DNA of 64,000 bases, from NCBI GenBank assembly GCA_039545355.1, contig BCJJ01000001.1, positions 1,796,570-1,860,569 of the forward strand, given 5' to 3'. Below, in pieces: positions 23,669-35,536 of this stretch. The translations under genes were made by a program, and so were the position numbers. This DNA is from Trichosporon coremiiforme. Its lineage: Eukaryota; Basidiomycota; Tremellomycetes; Trichosporonales; Trichosporonaceae. Position 1 is the stretch's first letter; every line of letters starts with the position of its first letter. The notes below the pieces were generated by a model. It was not told the DNA's origin. It saw only the letters and a list, made by a program, of their open reading frames with translations, and did no database searches.

Positions 23669-24398
23669 ATGTCCGCCCCCCTGCGCAACTTCGCCCCGCG
23701 AAAGCTGCTCACGAAGCGTGCGCACGCCGCGATCATGCCCCTCCCCATCCAGCAGTCGGGAAACAACAAGCCCTTCTCGCTCAAGAAGACGCGGCGCAAC
23801 TGGAAGCCCAACGTGCACATCATGAACATGCCTGTCAACGTTCTGGGTGGTGCCCCGACCATCGCCCAGAACCTCGCCAACCTCAACGAGGGCAAGTTCG
23901 TTCGCGGACCGCACCTGAAGCGCGTCAAGCTCGCTGCGCGGGATAAGAAGACGGTCGACAAGGCTGGAGGTGTCGAGGGACTTCTGGTGAGTTCAGGCCG
24001 AGGGCAGCCTGGAGAGCCGGGCGAGCCTGTATGTCAGCTACGAGGCGGCGTGCTGCGCTTGGGCTGGGCAGCGTCTGTTCTCCTGCAATTTGCCCAGGTC
24101 GCCTGACATAACTGTCTTCGAACAGGACGTCGAGAGTGTACAACAACAGCCAGCTCTCGCAGTATCCAGCTTTGAAGGACAGGAGGATAGTAAGCTAACA
24201 ACCCAGCTCTCCATGCCTGCGCACAACCTGACGCCCTACGGCAAGCTCCTCCGCACCGAGCTGTTCCGTGAGCTGCACAACATCAAGGCGCAGATCGACG
24301 CCAACCCCGAGGAGAAGGTCGCCCCGAAGCTCATCGAGGGAGCCGCTCCTGCCATCGAGGCCGTCTCGAAGTCTGCCGAGACCACCGAGCAGCGATAA
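23669..24398 (+). CDS. MRPL24: Mitochondrial large-subunit ribosomal protein bL28m
   Basis: Mitoribosomal protein of the bL28 family. Two exons (23669-23986 and 24207-24398) give 169 residues. The N-terminus MSAPLRNFAPRKLLTKRAHA is basic and presequence-like. The bL28 core is FSLKKTRRNWKPNVH followed by LKRVKLAARDKKTVDKAGG. The second exon gives LSMPAHNLTPYGKLLRTELF and a charged tail. The intron (220 nt) is long for this genome and ends gtaagctaacaacccag. A frame open through the last part of the intron (from 24090) makes an alternative internal exon possible, but the simple splice gives the best family fit. It is convergent with the AT-hook gene. Confidence 0.85.
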
Positions 24399-24825
24399 AC
24401 GAACACGATGGGCAAGTAGACTTTTCCTCACGCCAGTCGGACCGCCCATGGGTTCGAGCGCGTTGGGAGAGGACGGTAGTAGGCGCAGGAGTAGCGCAAA
24501 ACGCATTGTTAGCATTCTTCTTTAGCATGTACACTTCTCTAGCTGCAGAGTGGGGGTCTAGCGAGTGCAATGCGGTAAAGCGGACGAATGGTCGAACACC
24601 ATGGTCAGGATGCGGTGAGTGGCTGGCACTCAGGTTCAGACTAAGTTTGACGTACGTCTGATGATCAATCTAACGCCTGCAGATACCAGCGAAGTATAGT
24701 TCTTACATGTTTAGCTAAGGATACAACATAGCGGACCCAGCAGCGCGCAGCCACGGGTACATCTACTACTCTACTCATTGCAGGTATGGCTAAGTGTGCG
24801 GCCGCCAGGCTCCGGCTCGCCCCGC
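24399..24825. other. Convergent intergenic region
   Basis: 3' flanks of the bL28m and AT-hook genes; nothing else seen. Confidence 0.5.
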
Positions 24826-26279
24826 TCATTCGTCTTCGATCGGCACGTCGTATGCGTCCCTCGCCCACACGCCCATGCCGACGAGGTTACGCATCATTTC
24901 TCCCTCTTCTGCCTCGCGCTGCCTTTCCCGCTCGAGCTCATGTTTGGAGCGCTTAATGCCCTTCCTTCGCATCGGCGTGTCAGCCTCGCGCTGGCGCACC
25001 GTCTCCTGATCCGGGACCAAGTGCGCCAGTGCCGCGGGAACGACGGACGCTTTCTGTGCGGATCGAGCGGGACGTCCGCGCTTTTTCGGAAGCGATGATG
25101 GTGGCGGTGTGAATCCCGCGCCTGTGGCGGGGTCCTGTGTCGTTCGGAGGAGCAACGGGAACTGTGGCAGGGGCGCAGCCGGCAACGTTCCCTTCTATAG
25201 TGTCAGCGTCCAGCTGTCCAGAAGAGAAGGTAGTTTGGTACACTCACCTCCTTCCACATCTTCAGCACCTCCTCGACGTACGCCCGCACGTCAATGAGGG
25301 CACCGCGTTGCACATCAACCGCGTGTTCCTCGCTGGCCATTGACTCCAACTCGGCTTTCCGAGCCTCGATCTCCTCCTTTAGTGTGGCGATTTCGGCCTC
25401 AAGCCGCTGCGAGAGGTCGCGCAGCACGCCCGCCAGCTTATTACTGCTCTCGATCGCAATTGTGTTCTTCGAGCTCTGTGCATCAAGCACTGTCCGGTCC
25501 GTTGGCGGGACAGAATCAGCCGGCGTGCTTCCCTCTTTAGCGCTGAGAAGTTGCACGTCCTTCTCCACAATGGCCTGACGGGTCGACGCCAGCTCAGCCT
25601 CCAGTGCCTGTTGCGTCAAGAGGAAGGGGTCTGTCGTTGTCGGGTTCGAGGGAGACTCCGTGATCTGTGCTACGAGACCGTGCAGGAAGTCCGACACCGC
25701 CGCCTCACCCATCGGCGGCGGGGCTAGGGCGGCGGCTGCGGCAGCAGCAGCAGAAACATCGAGCGGCTGCTGTTGCTCCTGCTGGGCTTGGGCTTGTGCT
25801 TGCGCCTGAGCCTGAGCTTGCGCTTGTGCCTGCTGTTCGAGGTGCTGTTGCAGGCTCTCAAACGTCGCGAAGGCGGCCTCGCTGACAGCTGCCGATGCGA
25901 GCTCGCGAAGCGTGTGCTGGGCGATGAGGTTGCCGTCTTCCCCAGTTTCGAGCGACTCGACGGTCGCCTGCGCGCTCTCGCCCTCGAGCGCCGCGATGGC
26001 TTTCCGCAACCGCTCATTTTCCGCTCGCATTGACGTAGCCGTAATCTCGAGACCGGACATGTCCTTCCGCTCCCTAGACGGCTGGGTGTCCTTCATGTCT
26101 TCGCTGTCGAGTAAATGCTCCTGTTCCTGCTGCTGAGCGGCTTGTGCCGCCGCAACTGCGTCGGCAGTCTCCTGAGCCAGCGGTGGCTCCATCCCGGGGG
26201 GATCCATCAGGATTTCAGCCGCCTCGGCGCCAAAATGCTCGCCGAGGAAGGACGAGAGCTCATGAGCCGCGTCCGCCAT
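24826..26279 (-). CDS. Coiled-coil, Gln/Ala-rich protein with an AT-hook-like motif
   Basis: Not recognised as a named family. Two exons (26279-25248 and 25194-24826) give 466 residues. Residues 1-130 are acidic/Ala-rich. A probable coiled coil (MRAENERLRKAIAALEGE) is followed by a (QA)n tract and a poly-Ala tract. A second strong coiled coil runs about residues 285-325 (LRDLSQRLEAEIATLKEEIEARKAELESM). The second exon carries LPKKRGRPARS, an AT-hook core (RGRP), and a basic stretch MRRKGIKRSKHELERERQREAEEGE. An acidic, coiled-coil-rich body with an AT-hook suggests a nuclear, DNA-associated protein; this is inference. The splice was chosen by frame (GAG|gtgagt ... ctatag|AAG). Confidence 0.75.
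25766..25851 (-). repeat. In-frame Gln-Ala microsatellite
   Basis: Imperfect CAGGCN-type repeat inside the AT-hook protein gene. It encodes about eight consecutive Gln-Ala units followed by Gln-rich sequence, next to a poly-Ala tract (about 25719-25750). Third positions vary, so the tract is partly stabilised against slippage. Confidence 0.7.
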
Positions 26280-29142
26280 CGTGAGCCGGTTACGTCAGGG
26301 CGAGAGGGACGGAGGGGAAGACAGGGTCGTGCCGCGTGGTGAGCGATTGGTTCGGAGTGCGTGTTCCAGGGAGAGAGTTATGCGTATTTGCCCGTAGTTG
26401 ACCCGGACACACTGAATGTTCGTTCGTTGGAGCTAGAGAAATACGATGCGATGAGGTGGTCAAGAAAGTCGGAAGTTCCTGGACTGGGGTCAGTCGAGAT
26501 TGTTGTTGTTAATGACGGGAACCTTATGTGCTCCTTCCACATAAGAAATGATTTGGTCCCGCGCCAGACTGGCACCCACTGTTCTGATCGATGCAAGGAC
26601 GTCAGGCACGGAACCTATCAAGCTCCAGACGAGTCCAGGCGCGCTGTGTGCTATTGACCGGTTGTCTCATGTGCACCAGGCAGCCTAAGTTGCGAGAGGC
26701 GCCTCTCAATCTCACTCGCAGGTTGCCAAGGGATGACGCACGTGACGATCCATGAATTGCTATTGAGGCGCGCGTTTCTTCTGATCCGCACTCTCGCGTA
26801 CCTCCCTGTACCTGCTGCATGTAACTCTGTTAGAATAGGTAGAAAGAGGCAAAAAAAGGCGCGTTGCATTCCCATCACGCTTCACCCTCCCCACGTCAGA
26901 TGACCACTCCCTTTGTCTCACGTCCGTAACTGCCTGACTCAACGCCTGATGCCTCAGCGTGTCTGCGCGACACCCTCCCCGAGACCACGCGGCGGTTCGT
27001 ATCTTCCTCGCTGACGCTGGCCGACGGTGCGCATTTTGCATCCGATTTCCCTCATCACTTGGAAGCACAGGTCGCAGCAGTGCAGGGTCGATGCTGATGC
27101 GTTAATACGATATAGAACCTGTCGCTGAGAACTCTGATCCTAATGATACACGTATGCTGCTATCTGCACGACTGTCTTCGCCCGATGGCCGTCCACCATT
27201 TACCATTAACCATATTTCTGTATCATCGCTGCTATCCTCAGCTGTCAGCGTCATTAGGGGCGCAGGACTGTGCACTACATTCAGGGATAAGGACATTTGG
27301 ATTCCAGGCCCTGCGCCATCCCAACTTTTGTTCCACCCCGCCATAGCCGCGCCGCGCGCCGCGCGCCGAGGAAGCGGTGCCGCTCTCAGTGTCTAGACTC
27401 GCTCATCATCTCGCAGTGCCTGCGAACCATCGTCCAGCGACCGTTCGTGACATCAACTGTGCACCGTCAAGGAGAGTGTCGCTGTCATCAGCGCCAGTTC
27501 GCAGGGTATGAGTGTGAGGTTCTTCAGCCTACAACGCATAGTGCCAAGACCCGCCCGATATGAGATCTTGCCAATGGTTGAGTGACTTCATAGTCAGCTG
27601 TCTATGCTTCCCTGTCGAGGGCTAAGGAATTCTGCCGAGCCTTGCTGATGCAGCCTTTACCCCACATGCGGCTTAACATTCGGGGACATAAGTGGGGTGC
27701 CTGTGGGTTGGATGGAAAGGGTGATGGATGATGATGGCGGGCAAAGTGATGCAACGGTTCGCATCTAGTCGACTGTCGCGTGCCGAGGGAGCCGATGCAC
27801 GGCGGTCCAAACGAGACAGCGAGGCCGGTGGGAATGCAAAGGAAAGCTTGTCTCTGCGGATCTGCGGTCTGCATGTCTGCGTGTGTAAGGTTCTTGGTCT
27901 GCGCATCTGCGATGGCCGATGGGGAAGGCGATGCCCGCATGCTCAATTGGCTGTCGTCGTACAGTCGTGACCTGTTGGACTGGTCCGACTAGTTAGCTAG
28001 TTGACTGGAGCGACTGCGCATTACTCGAGATACGCACTCAGAAGGGGTTTAGCAGCGTCGATCCCAGGAGGATGAACGCAGCGCTCATAGGCCTTACAGG
28101 GGCGGGTGCCAACGAGGAGGGTTGCCGGGTGGGGTGCTAAGGGATGGATATGGCCAGATTGGGTCAAGCTCCCTGCATGTGCTGCAAGCCAGCAAGGGGC
28201 ATCGGGGCATCTGGCTAGCGAGCAAGGGAAACCCCCCCCTCCCCCCCGCCTGCGCGCGGTTGCCTGCGCTCCTGCGCGCTGGGTCGTGTCTCTGTCTCTG
28301 CGCTGCTGCCCGTCGGCTCTGCCTGGCAGCCTGGCCACCTTCCCTTCCCCTACCTCACTCTGTCTTCGCCAGACACCAGCCCTGCCCAGCTGGCCGCCAG
28401 CTCGCCAGCTCGTTCGCCAACCAGCACCCATACCCAGGACACACCCACTCACCACCCAGCGCAGCCCGCCCGCCCGCCCGCGGCGCGCCCAGCCGACACC
28501 CTGCACTTGCACTCAACCAGCCAGCCAGCCCTCCCAGTCAGCCAGGCGGACCGTCCAGGCCATGCAAGCCATGCACTTAGTCCACTCAGGCAACTCGTGC
28601 ATCCACCGTCGTCCATCCGTCCACCGTTCGGCTGCCCAACTCGCCCAACTCTATCCGTCCAACACCACGCTCCATCGACTCGCTGTCACTCTCCATCCTC
28701 CATCCACCCATCCATCCGTCGACCACGAGACCCGTCAACCTTCCTTCAGCCACCCACCCCTCCTTTCTCATCATCACCACCCTCGCACCTCATTCCGCCC
28801 ATCAGTGTGCTTGGTAGCGTGCAAGCGGTAACCCACAAGCTTGGATCGCGTCGCCCCACCTAGACTCGCTCAAATCTGACACCTGGGCCCTCTTCCGTAT
28901 CTCGCTTTCGTCCCACCGTTCAGCAGTTACTAGCTACCAGGCGTGCACCGACGTTTAAATCTAAGCTTTCCGACCGGAGCCCACCCCGCGCCTTCGCATT
29001 GTATCACGACCCTCAGTCCATCGAGACACCAACACGCCTCGGATCCAGTCCTCCTGCGACTCGCACCAGTCCCCAGTCCGGCTCGTCTTCCCTCCCTTTT
29101 CTCTAATCCTCTCCGCTTTCTTGATCATCCAGTGTCTCCATC
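26280..29142. other. Long divergent intergenic region, pyrimidine-rich leader before PPZ
   Basis: No gene recognised in 2.9 kb. From about 28230 to 29140 the + strand is dominated by C/T-rich, CCAGC-, CCGC- and CATCC-type short repeats (for example CCCGCCCGCCCGCGGCGCGCC near 28466 and CATCCATCCA-type runs near 28690-28720), probably the promoter and long 5' leader of the phosphatase gene. A poly-C run CCCCCCCTCCCCCCC lies near 28231. The rest looks like unconstrained spacer. Confidence 0.5.
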
Positions 29143-30639
29143 ATGGGCCAATCTCCTTCAAAGAAGATGGGCCGCACCCGGTCTAAGGAACTTTCTGCCA
29201 ACGATCTAGCCGATTCTCTCGCATCAACCAAGCTGTCCAACGCGCCCCGCTACGGTGGCTCCGCGAACGAGTCGACTCGCAGCAGCAGGATGTGAGTTGC
29301 AGTCTAATCCGTGTTTTGCCTGCTTAGCTAACGTCTAGTTCCACGAATGGGCCGCCCCGTAGCCCGGCAGTAGACTCGCCCGCTATCCGAGCAACAGGCG
29401 CGACTCCACCTGACGGCTTGGCTCCTGTCTCCCCCACTACTCCCAGCAACCGCAACTTCCTCAACACCTCTCCGCCACCCCCCACTGGCACGTCACCAGC
29501 TCGCTCCGGATCTCCGCTCCCCGGACACCAGCACACCAACTCGGGATCGTCCTTAACTCCGGGCGATGCCCTCACCACTACTATTAGCCGAACCAGCGTT
29601 GGACCCTCAAACGCCTCCGGACTTGATGTTGACAGCATGATCAGCAGACTTCTCGAGGCTGGATACAGCGGGAAGGTCATCAAGTCGCCTCCTCTCAAGA
29701 ATGCTGAAATCGCAGCCGTCTGCGCTGCTGCGCGTGAGATCTTCTTGGCGCAGCCCACCCTCATCGAGCTCAGCCCGCCGGTCAAGATTGTGGGAGATGT
29801 TCACGGCCAGTACGCCGACCTGATCCGCATGTTCGAGATGTGCGGCTTCCCTCCCCAGGCCAACTACCTCTTCCTGGGCGACTACGTCGACCGTGGAAAG
29901 CAGTCGCTTGAGACGATCTTGCTGCTGCTGTGCTACAAGATCAAATACCCCGAGAATTTCTTCCTTCTTCGCGGTAACCACGAATGCGCCAACGTTACCC
30001 GAGTGTACGGCTTCTACGACGAGTGCAAGCGTCGCACGAACATTAAGACATGGAAGACGTTCATCGATGTCTTTAACGCGCTGCCCATTGCTTCGATCGT
30101 CGCGAGCAAAATCTTCTGTGTCCACGGAGGTCTCTCGCCGAGCCTGCAGTCAATGGATGACATCCGACGGATCCAGCGCCCGACCGACGTTCCCGATTAC
30201 GGTTTGCTGAACGACCTTGTGTGGTCTGACCCGTCCGACACGGCGCTCGATTGGGAGGACAATGAGCGTGGAGTGTCCTTCTGTTACGGCAAGAGCGTCA
30301 TCAACGCGTTCCTTGCCACACACGACATGGACCTCATTTGTCGTGCACACATGGTGGTGGAGGACGGATATGAGTTCTACAACGACCGGACGCTCGTCAC
30401 AGTGTTCTCTGCGCCCAACTACTGTGGAGAGTTCGACAACTTTGGCGCGGTCATGTCGGTCTCAGAAGACCTGCTCTGCTCCTTTGAGCTTCTCAAGCCC
30501 CTTGACGGGGCGGCGCTCAAGAAGGAAATGACCAAGGCGAAGCGAAAGAGGTGAGCGTTGATTTCGTGAAGCGAAGCTGACAAACAGCCTGCAAAACCAC
30601 CAGTCGCCCCCAAACAACCCCACGGCGCAGAGCTACTAA
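29143..30639 (+). CDS. PPZ1: PPZ-type serine/threonine protein phosphatase
   Basis: Fungus-specific PP1-like phosphatase that controls cation homeostasis and is inhibited by Hal3/Sis2 (family knowledge). Exons 29143-29291, 29339-30550 and 30588-30639 give 470 residues. The N-terminus MGQSPSKK has Gly2 for N-myristoylation, followed by ~140 Ser/Pro/Thr-rich residues as in Ppz. The catalytic domain (about 155-455) has the metal motifs GDVHGQ (Gly202), GDYVDRG and RGNHE, and the PP1-type C-terminal [11 protein letters not shown]. The last intron (30551-30587, 37 nt, GTGAGC...CTGACAAACAG) overlaps a stop. Unspliced RNA ends in KRKR; spliced RNA ends in a 17-residue SLQ...QSY tail. Plain PP1 is less likely given the long N-terminus. 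Confidence 0.9.
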
Positions 30640-31675
30640 GCAGCCCCGTCACTTGAGTCCTTGTTGTTTCTCATATCCAGTAATACAACTACCCCCACGA
30701 CACAACATCCACATCCACGAAGCTATCCAGGCGATATAGCACTTCGACACACCTCTCTACATTCGTCTACGCCTCTCAGGTCACCTGCTCCGCCTGCCTG
30801 CACGCTTCGATCCTCTATTCATACAACTCATTCGGCAACACGCATTCCAGCACGGTTTGATCGCTTAGAAGACGTTTCTTTCTCCTCTCTCACATTCAAA
30901 TCTATCGAAGAGTCTCAACAAATTAGGAAATGTACCAATTAGAACCCACGCAACTTGGTGGCACGGACCTGCGACGGGACGCACGCAAGGACGGACGGCG
31001 AGCGTCGCAGGATGGCCACGCTTGCACAAGGACGCTGTATCGGCTCATACGCTGGACCCCCTGGGTTTTGTCTGCACATGCATGGAATACGGAATACGCA
31101 GCAGCGGGAATCCGCACAGCAGACTAATGTGGGTGAACCGGTGATTGACTGAGGAAAGTCGATCGATTGTGACGTCGTGCTGTCACCAAAGCTTGTGCAG
31201 TGTTGATGCAGGGTCTGGCCCGGCGCTCCAATGTGGGCTGGTTATTGACGTAGAGGAAAACCTAACAGTTAGACAGGGCAGATTACCGGAACCTTGTAGT
31301 CGTACGTCGCGTTTCGCTCGGGCTGGGGGACGCATCGCGCGGTGTGATGTGGAGTGTGCCGGAGTGGAGTGGGTCATTACGGTACGGATCTAAGCGATGT
31401 GCCTCTGTTTCTAGAACGCAGCGCTCCTGTGGACCGTTGCATCGGAGTGTGTGCTTGGCCCCTCCTCCTGACTCACCAACCCATGCAACCATTACCATTA
31501 CTTGCTCTGGAAGTCGAGCGATGGGCCATCTCGTGGGAGCTTGCGGTGGTGCTTGCTTCATGGCCTCCACCTTCAGGCACGATCAGCGTTAGTCACGTGA
31601 CCACGTAGGAAAGACGACAACAATTGACGTCGAGCAACGAGCTCAGAACTGACCTTACACTCCATCGCAGCAGTA
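30640..31675. other. Intergenic region PPZ1 to PPWD1
   Basis: 3' flank of PPZ1 and promoter of the WD40-cyclophilin gene. The sequence around 30660-30920 is rich in C/T and A. No RNA or protein gene recognised. Confidence 0.5.
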
Positions 31676-34074
31676 ATGGCCGAAGACGGATTGAAGCGAC
31701 CAAGAGAAGAGGAGGAGTCAGACGAGGAGATTGGTAAGTAGGCTCAGAGCTGATGCCGGGGCACATTGCAAGCTTGTAAGCGCGGCCAGCGACGAGGAAG
31801 GAAGACACTAGCTTGACCTCCCCCGGCTCGTCACAGCTTGGCTCAGCGTCCGTGGCTAACGTGCAGGCCCGATGCCGACCGGCGGAGACGACTCTGACGA
31901 TGACATTGGCCCTTCGATTCCGGGTGTGGGTGGGAAGAAGGTGCACAAGAAGAAGAAGCTTGCGCACGAGAAGCTCTACCTCGATAACCTGCCTGAGGCT
32001 GATCGGTATTGGAAGAGTTTCATGCACCGCGACTCGGTCAACTTTGTGACGATGACGAAGTAAGTATCTTAAAGCTGTCATGACTCCCAATTGAGCTGAC
32101 CGGCAGGACAAACTTCCTGATCACGACGTCCGTAGACGGACACCTGAAGCTGTGGAAGAAGCAGGAGTCGGGCATCGAGTTCGTGAAGCACTACCGGACA
32201 TCTCTCCGGGCAATCGTGTCCGTCAGCGCCAGTGCCGATGGAGCGATGTTTGCCTCGGTGTCGGAATCGGCGAAGGGCGGCCCCGGTGGAGAGGGAAGGG
32301 TGTTCGACGTTGTCAACTTCGACATGATCAACATCCTAAAGTTCGACTTCACGCCGAAAGCCGTCTGCTGGGTGCATGAGCCGGGGTCAGGCTCAACTCT
32401 GCTCGCCGTCAGCGACGTCGACTCACCCAAGATTCGGATATACGACGGACGTGGAGACGGCAAGGCGCTGCACGTGTTGGAGAAGATCCATCGCGCGCCG
32501 GTTCATTTGATGGAGTACTGTGCGAAGTACGACTGCGTCGTGTCAGCGGACGAGGCCGGCTTTGTCGAATACTGGCAGCCGAGCGAGCCTTGGGGTCTTC
32601 CCTCCGTGCCGGGAATGTGGCAGTACAAGAGCGCGACGGACTTGTTCCACTTCAAGAAGACGAAGAGCATTCCGACCACTGTCACGTTCTCGCCGGACGG
32701 CAACCATTGGGCGTGTCTGGCACTGCCGTCGCGCACTGTGCACGTCTTCAATACGCTGACGGGTAAGCTGACGAGGACATACGACGAATCTCTGTCGGCT
32801 GTCGAGGAGATGCAGCAGGCGGGCACGGCCGTCTTCAAGCTGGACGACATGGACTTTGGACGACGGCTGGCGGTTGAGCGCGAGCTTGACGCGACCGAGA
32901 GCGGGCCCGGTGGTGCGCTTCGCACCGCCAATGCAGTATGGGACGAGTCCGGCTCGATGCTGCTGTACGCCACGATGCTGGGCATCAAGGTCGTGAACAC
33001 TGTCACGAACACGGTCGCCCGCGTGATCGGGAAAGACGAGACGCTGCGGTTCCTGAACCTGGCGCTGTTCCAGGGTGCGCCTTTAAAGCAGGTGCAGACG
33101 CTGGCCATGGCGGCCTCGTCCAACCCGCTGCTGGAGGAGAAGGCCGCGCGCGACGACACGCTGTTCGCAACGGCGTACCGCAAGCAGCGGTTCTACATGT
33201 TCGGTCGCGGGCACGAGGACGATGCACGCGGCGAGCGCGACGTGTTCAACGAGCGCCCGACGCACGAGGAGCGGACCGTCGTCATCGAGAAGAAGCAGGA
33301 GAAGAAGGCGCTGCCGACAGCGGCGACGATCCACACCAATATGGGTGACATCCGCCTCGAGCTGTTCCCGAACATTGCGCCGAAGACAGTCGAGAACTTT
33401 GTCACGCACGCGAAGAATGGGTACTATAACAACGTCATCTTTCACCGTATCATCAAGAAGTTTGTGAGTATATCGCCTCAAGGGAAGGCTCTCGGCGGCT
33501 TTGGGTCGTAGAGTCCGTGAGCTGACACTGCAGATGCTCCAAGGTGGAGACCCCACGGGCACGGGCAGCGGGGGAGAGAGTATCTGGGGCGGCGAGTTCG
33601 AGGACGAGTTCTCGCCTCTCGGTGCGCACGACCGCCCGTACACGCTGTCCTCGGCGAACGCGGGGCCGAACACGAACGGCTCTCAGTTCTTCATCACAAC
33701 GGTCGTCACGCCGTGGCTAGACAACAAGCACACGTGAGTACACTCCGATGGCCGAAGTCGTAGGGCCGAGGGTCCGTTACCCTTCCAGGCAGCAGGTACA
33801 TGTTCGGCTACTTCGGAGGGAGGAGTATGGTCCGAGAAGCAGATGCTCCATGCTCTAGAAGGGGCGGCTTCACTGCAAGTGGTAACGATGCTGCGGACCC
33901 CCGGCGCCTCCGTTTCAGACTGGCTCGTGACATGTGAATGCACCGCTAACGTCCAGGGTGTTTGGAAGAGCCGTCGGTGGGCTCGAGGTCGTGCACTCGA
34001 TCGAGAATGTGCCGGTCGATAAGAACGACCGGCCGCACGACGAGGTGCGCATGCTGTCGATCACTATAGAGTAG
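31676..34074 (+). CDS. PPWD1: WD40-repeat cyclophilin, PPWD1 type
   Basis: Nuclear peptidyl-prolyl cis-trans isomerase associated with spliceosomes in animals (family knowledge). Exons 31676-31733, 31867-32059, 32107-33463, 33534-33733 and 33957-34074 give 641 residues; human PPWD1 has 646. Acidic N-terminus ([12 protein letters not shown]), then [28 protein letters not shown] and WD repeats ([42 protein letters not shown]). The C-terminal cyclophilin domain (about 490-641) has [61 protein letters not shown]. The catalytic Arg (FHRI) and substrate-site QFFIT are present. The active-site Trp position reads WLDNKHTVFG. Intron 4 is 223 nt, much longer than the others. Each splice keeps the frame. 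Confidence 0.94.
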
Positions 34075-34805
34075 TAGAAATCATAGTCGTAGTGTGCACC
34101 GGTGTACAGTGCGAGGTTCATAGCATATGCATAGGCAAGCAGGCAGCAGCAGTAGCCAAGTAGCCTGGAGGAGAGGACAAAACAACAATGTACCAGCTCG
34201 TGCACGAGGTGTGACATCACTGGCCCATCGGTCAGGAACATTCCAGCAGGTCAGCAAGAATTAGGGTGCTCACTTTGGTTATGGGGTCTTGGGTGAACCG
34301 GACCGGTACGCGGGGTCTCCCCACGGCCCAACAGCATTGTAGTTGATGTCCATTGTTTGATGCGTAGTCGTGCAGACGACAATGCATGCACGCGGCGGTG
34401 CGTCGTCGGCGTGGCCGGGTGGCTGTCGGCGTGTCAGCTGCAGGACGCGGCGCATGCATGCGCTTGCGCACCGCAATACGGCGTGGGCGTGTGTGTATCT
34501 CACGCCACAAACGCCCAGGGCCTAACACCGGAAGAGGCGAAGGGGGCAAGGAGTTATCTGCCTCCGCAGAGCGGTCTACAGCTCTGCAGCCAAGGAGGAC
34601 ACGCGCAGCGCGACTGGCGACCGTCTAGAGCTCTGGCGGTGGGAGGCTCTGGGGTGTTCCTTGGGTCCCGGCGGGTTTCCTCGGCTCTTGCGCCTAAGCT
34701 GCACGCCCTAAACCATTTCCAGCGGGCGTGAGCATCCGGTGCACCTCGCTCGCTCGCTCTCTGTCGTTACAAGTTATCTACCTCTCCTTCTTTCCTTTCT
34801 CCCAG
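34075..34805. other. Intergenic region PPWD1 to FKBP
   Basis: No gene recognised. Several TGCATGCA-type palindromic words lie in 34380-34460. A C/T-rich leader (CTCGCTCGCTCTCTG, about 34746) precedes the FKBP start. Confidence 0.5.
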
Positions 34806-35536
34806 ATGTTCAAGTCCGTCCTCCCCACCGCTACCCGCGCCCTCCGCACCTCCAACCTCACCGCTACCCGCAGCTTCCACACCACTCTTTCCAGAATGGG
34901 TGTCACTGTTGACGTGAGTGTCGACCAGGCTGAGTGCCGAATGGTGCTAGCCGTTGCCCCTCCTCCCTCGTCTCGAACCTCGAGAGGAGAATTGGGAGGC
35001 CGACATGCTTTTGCCACTAGAGCGTATCTGACAGTCAGGTTATCAAGCCCGGAGACGGCAAGACCTTCCCCAAGAAGGGCGACAAGGTCACCATCCACTG
35101 TAAGCTTCCGGAGGTATGACTTTGCTGACAGTGAGACGTTGGTACCCTCACCGACGGCTCCAAGTTCGACTCGTCGCGTGACCGCGGCTCGCCCTTCCAG
35201 TGCACCATCGGCGTCGGCCAGGTCATCAAGGGCTGGGACGAGGGTGTCCCCCAGCTCTCGCTCGGCGAGAAGGCCGTCCTGACCGCTACTCGTAAGTTTG
35301 GTGTGGCACCTCCACTTCTTCACCAACCACCACCCGTCCTTCATCGTCCACCTTCTTCTACACGTTCATCTACTTCAGAACAACGCTGACAATGCAGCCG
35401 ACTACGCCTACGGCGCGCGCGGATTCCCCCCCGTCATGTACGTCGGACCTCCCGGAATTTGCAGAGTTGAAGCTGACAAAACAGCCCCCCCAACTCGACC
35501 CTCAAGTTCGAGGTCGAGCTCCTCAAGATCAACTAA
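34806..35536 (+). CDS. FPR1: FKBP12-type peptidyl-prolyl isomerase with presequence-like extension
   Basis: FK506/rapamycin-binding prolyl isomerase. Five exons (34806-34913, 35039-35099, 35136-35291, 35398-35437, 35485-35536) give 138 residues. Residues 31-138 are a complete FKBP12 starting [20 protein letters not shown], with [50 protein letters not shown] and FEVELLKIN; the drug-pocket aromatics (Tyr, Phe, Trp, Tyr, Phe) are intact. Residues 1-30 ([20 protein letters not shown]...) lack acidic residues and resemble a mitochondrial presequence. Met31 sits exactly at the usual FKBP12 start, so two forms could arise by leaky scanning or alternative promoters. The second intron uses an unusual ...gtgag acceptor (GAG), required for HYVGT. 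Confidence 0.94.

Noticed and set aside
27345..27372. CGCGCC-rich block as a structured or repeat element
   Set aside because: Short low-complexity GC run with no copies or clear stem of note.
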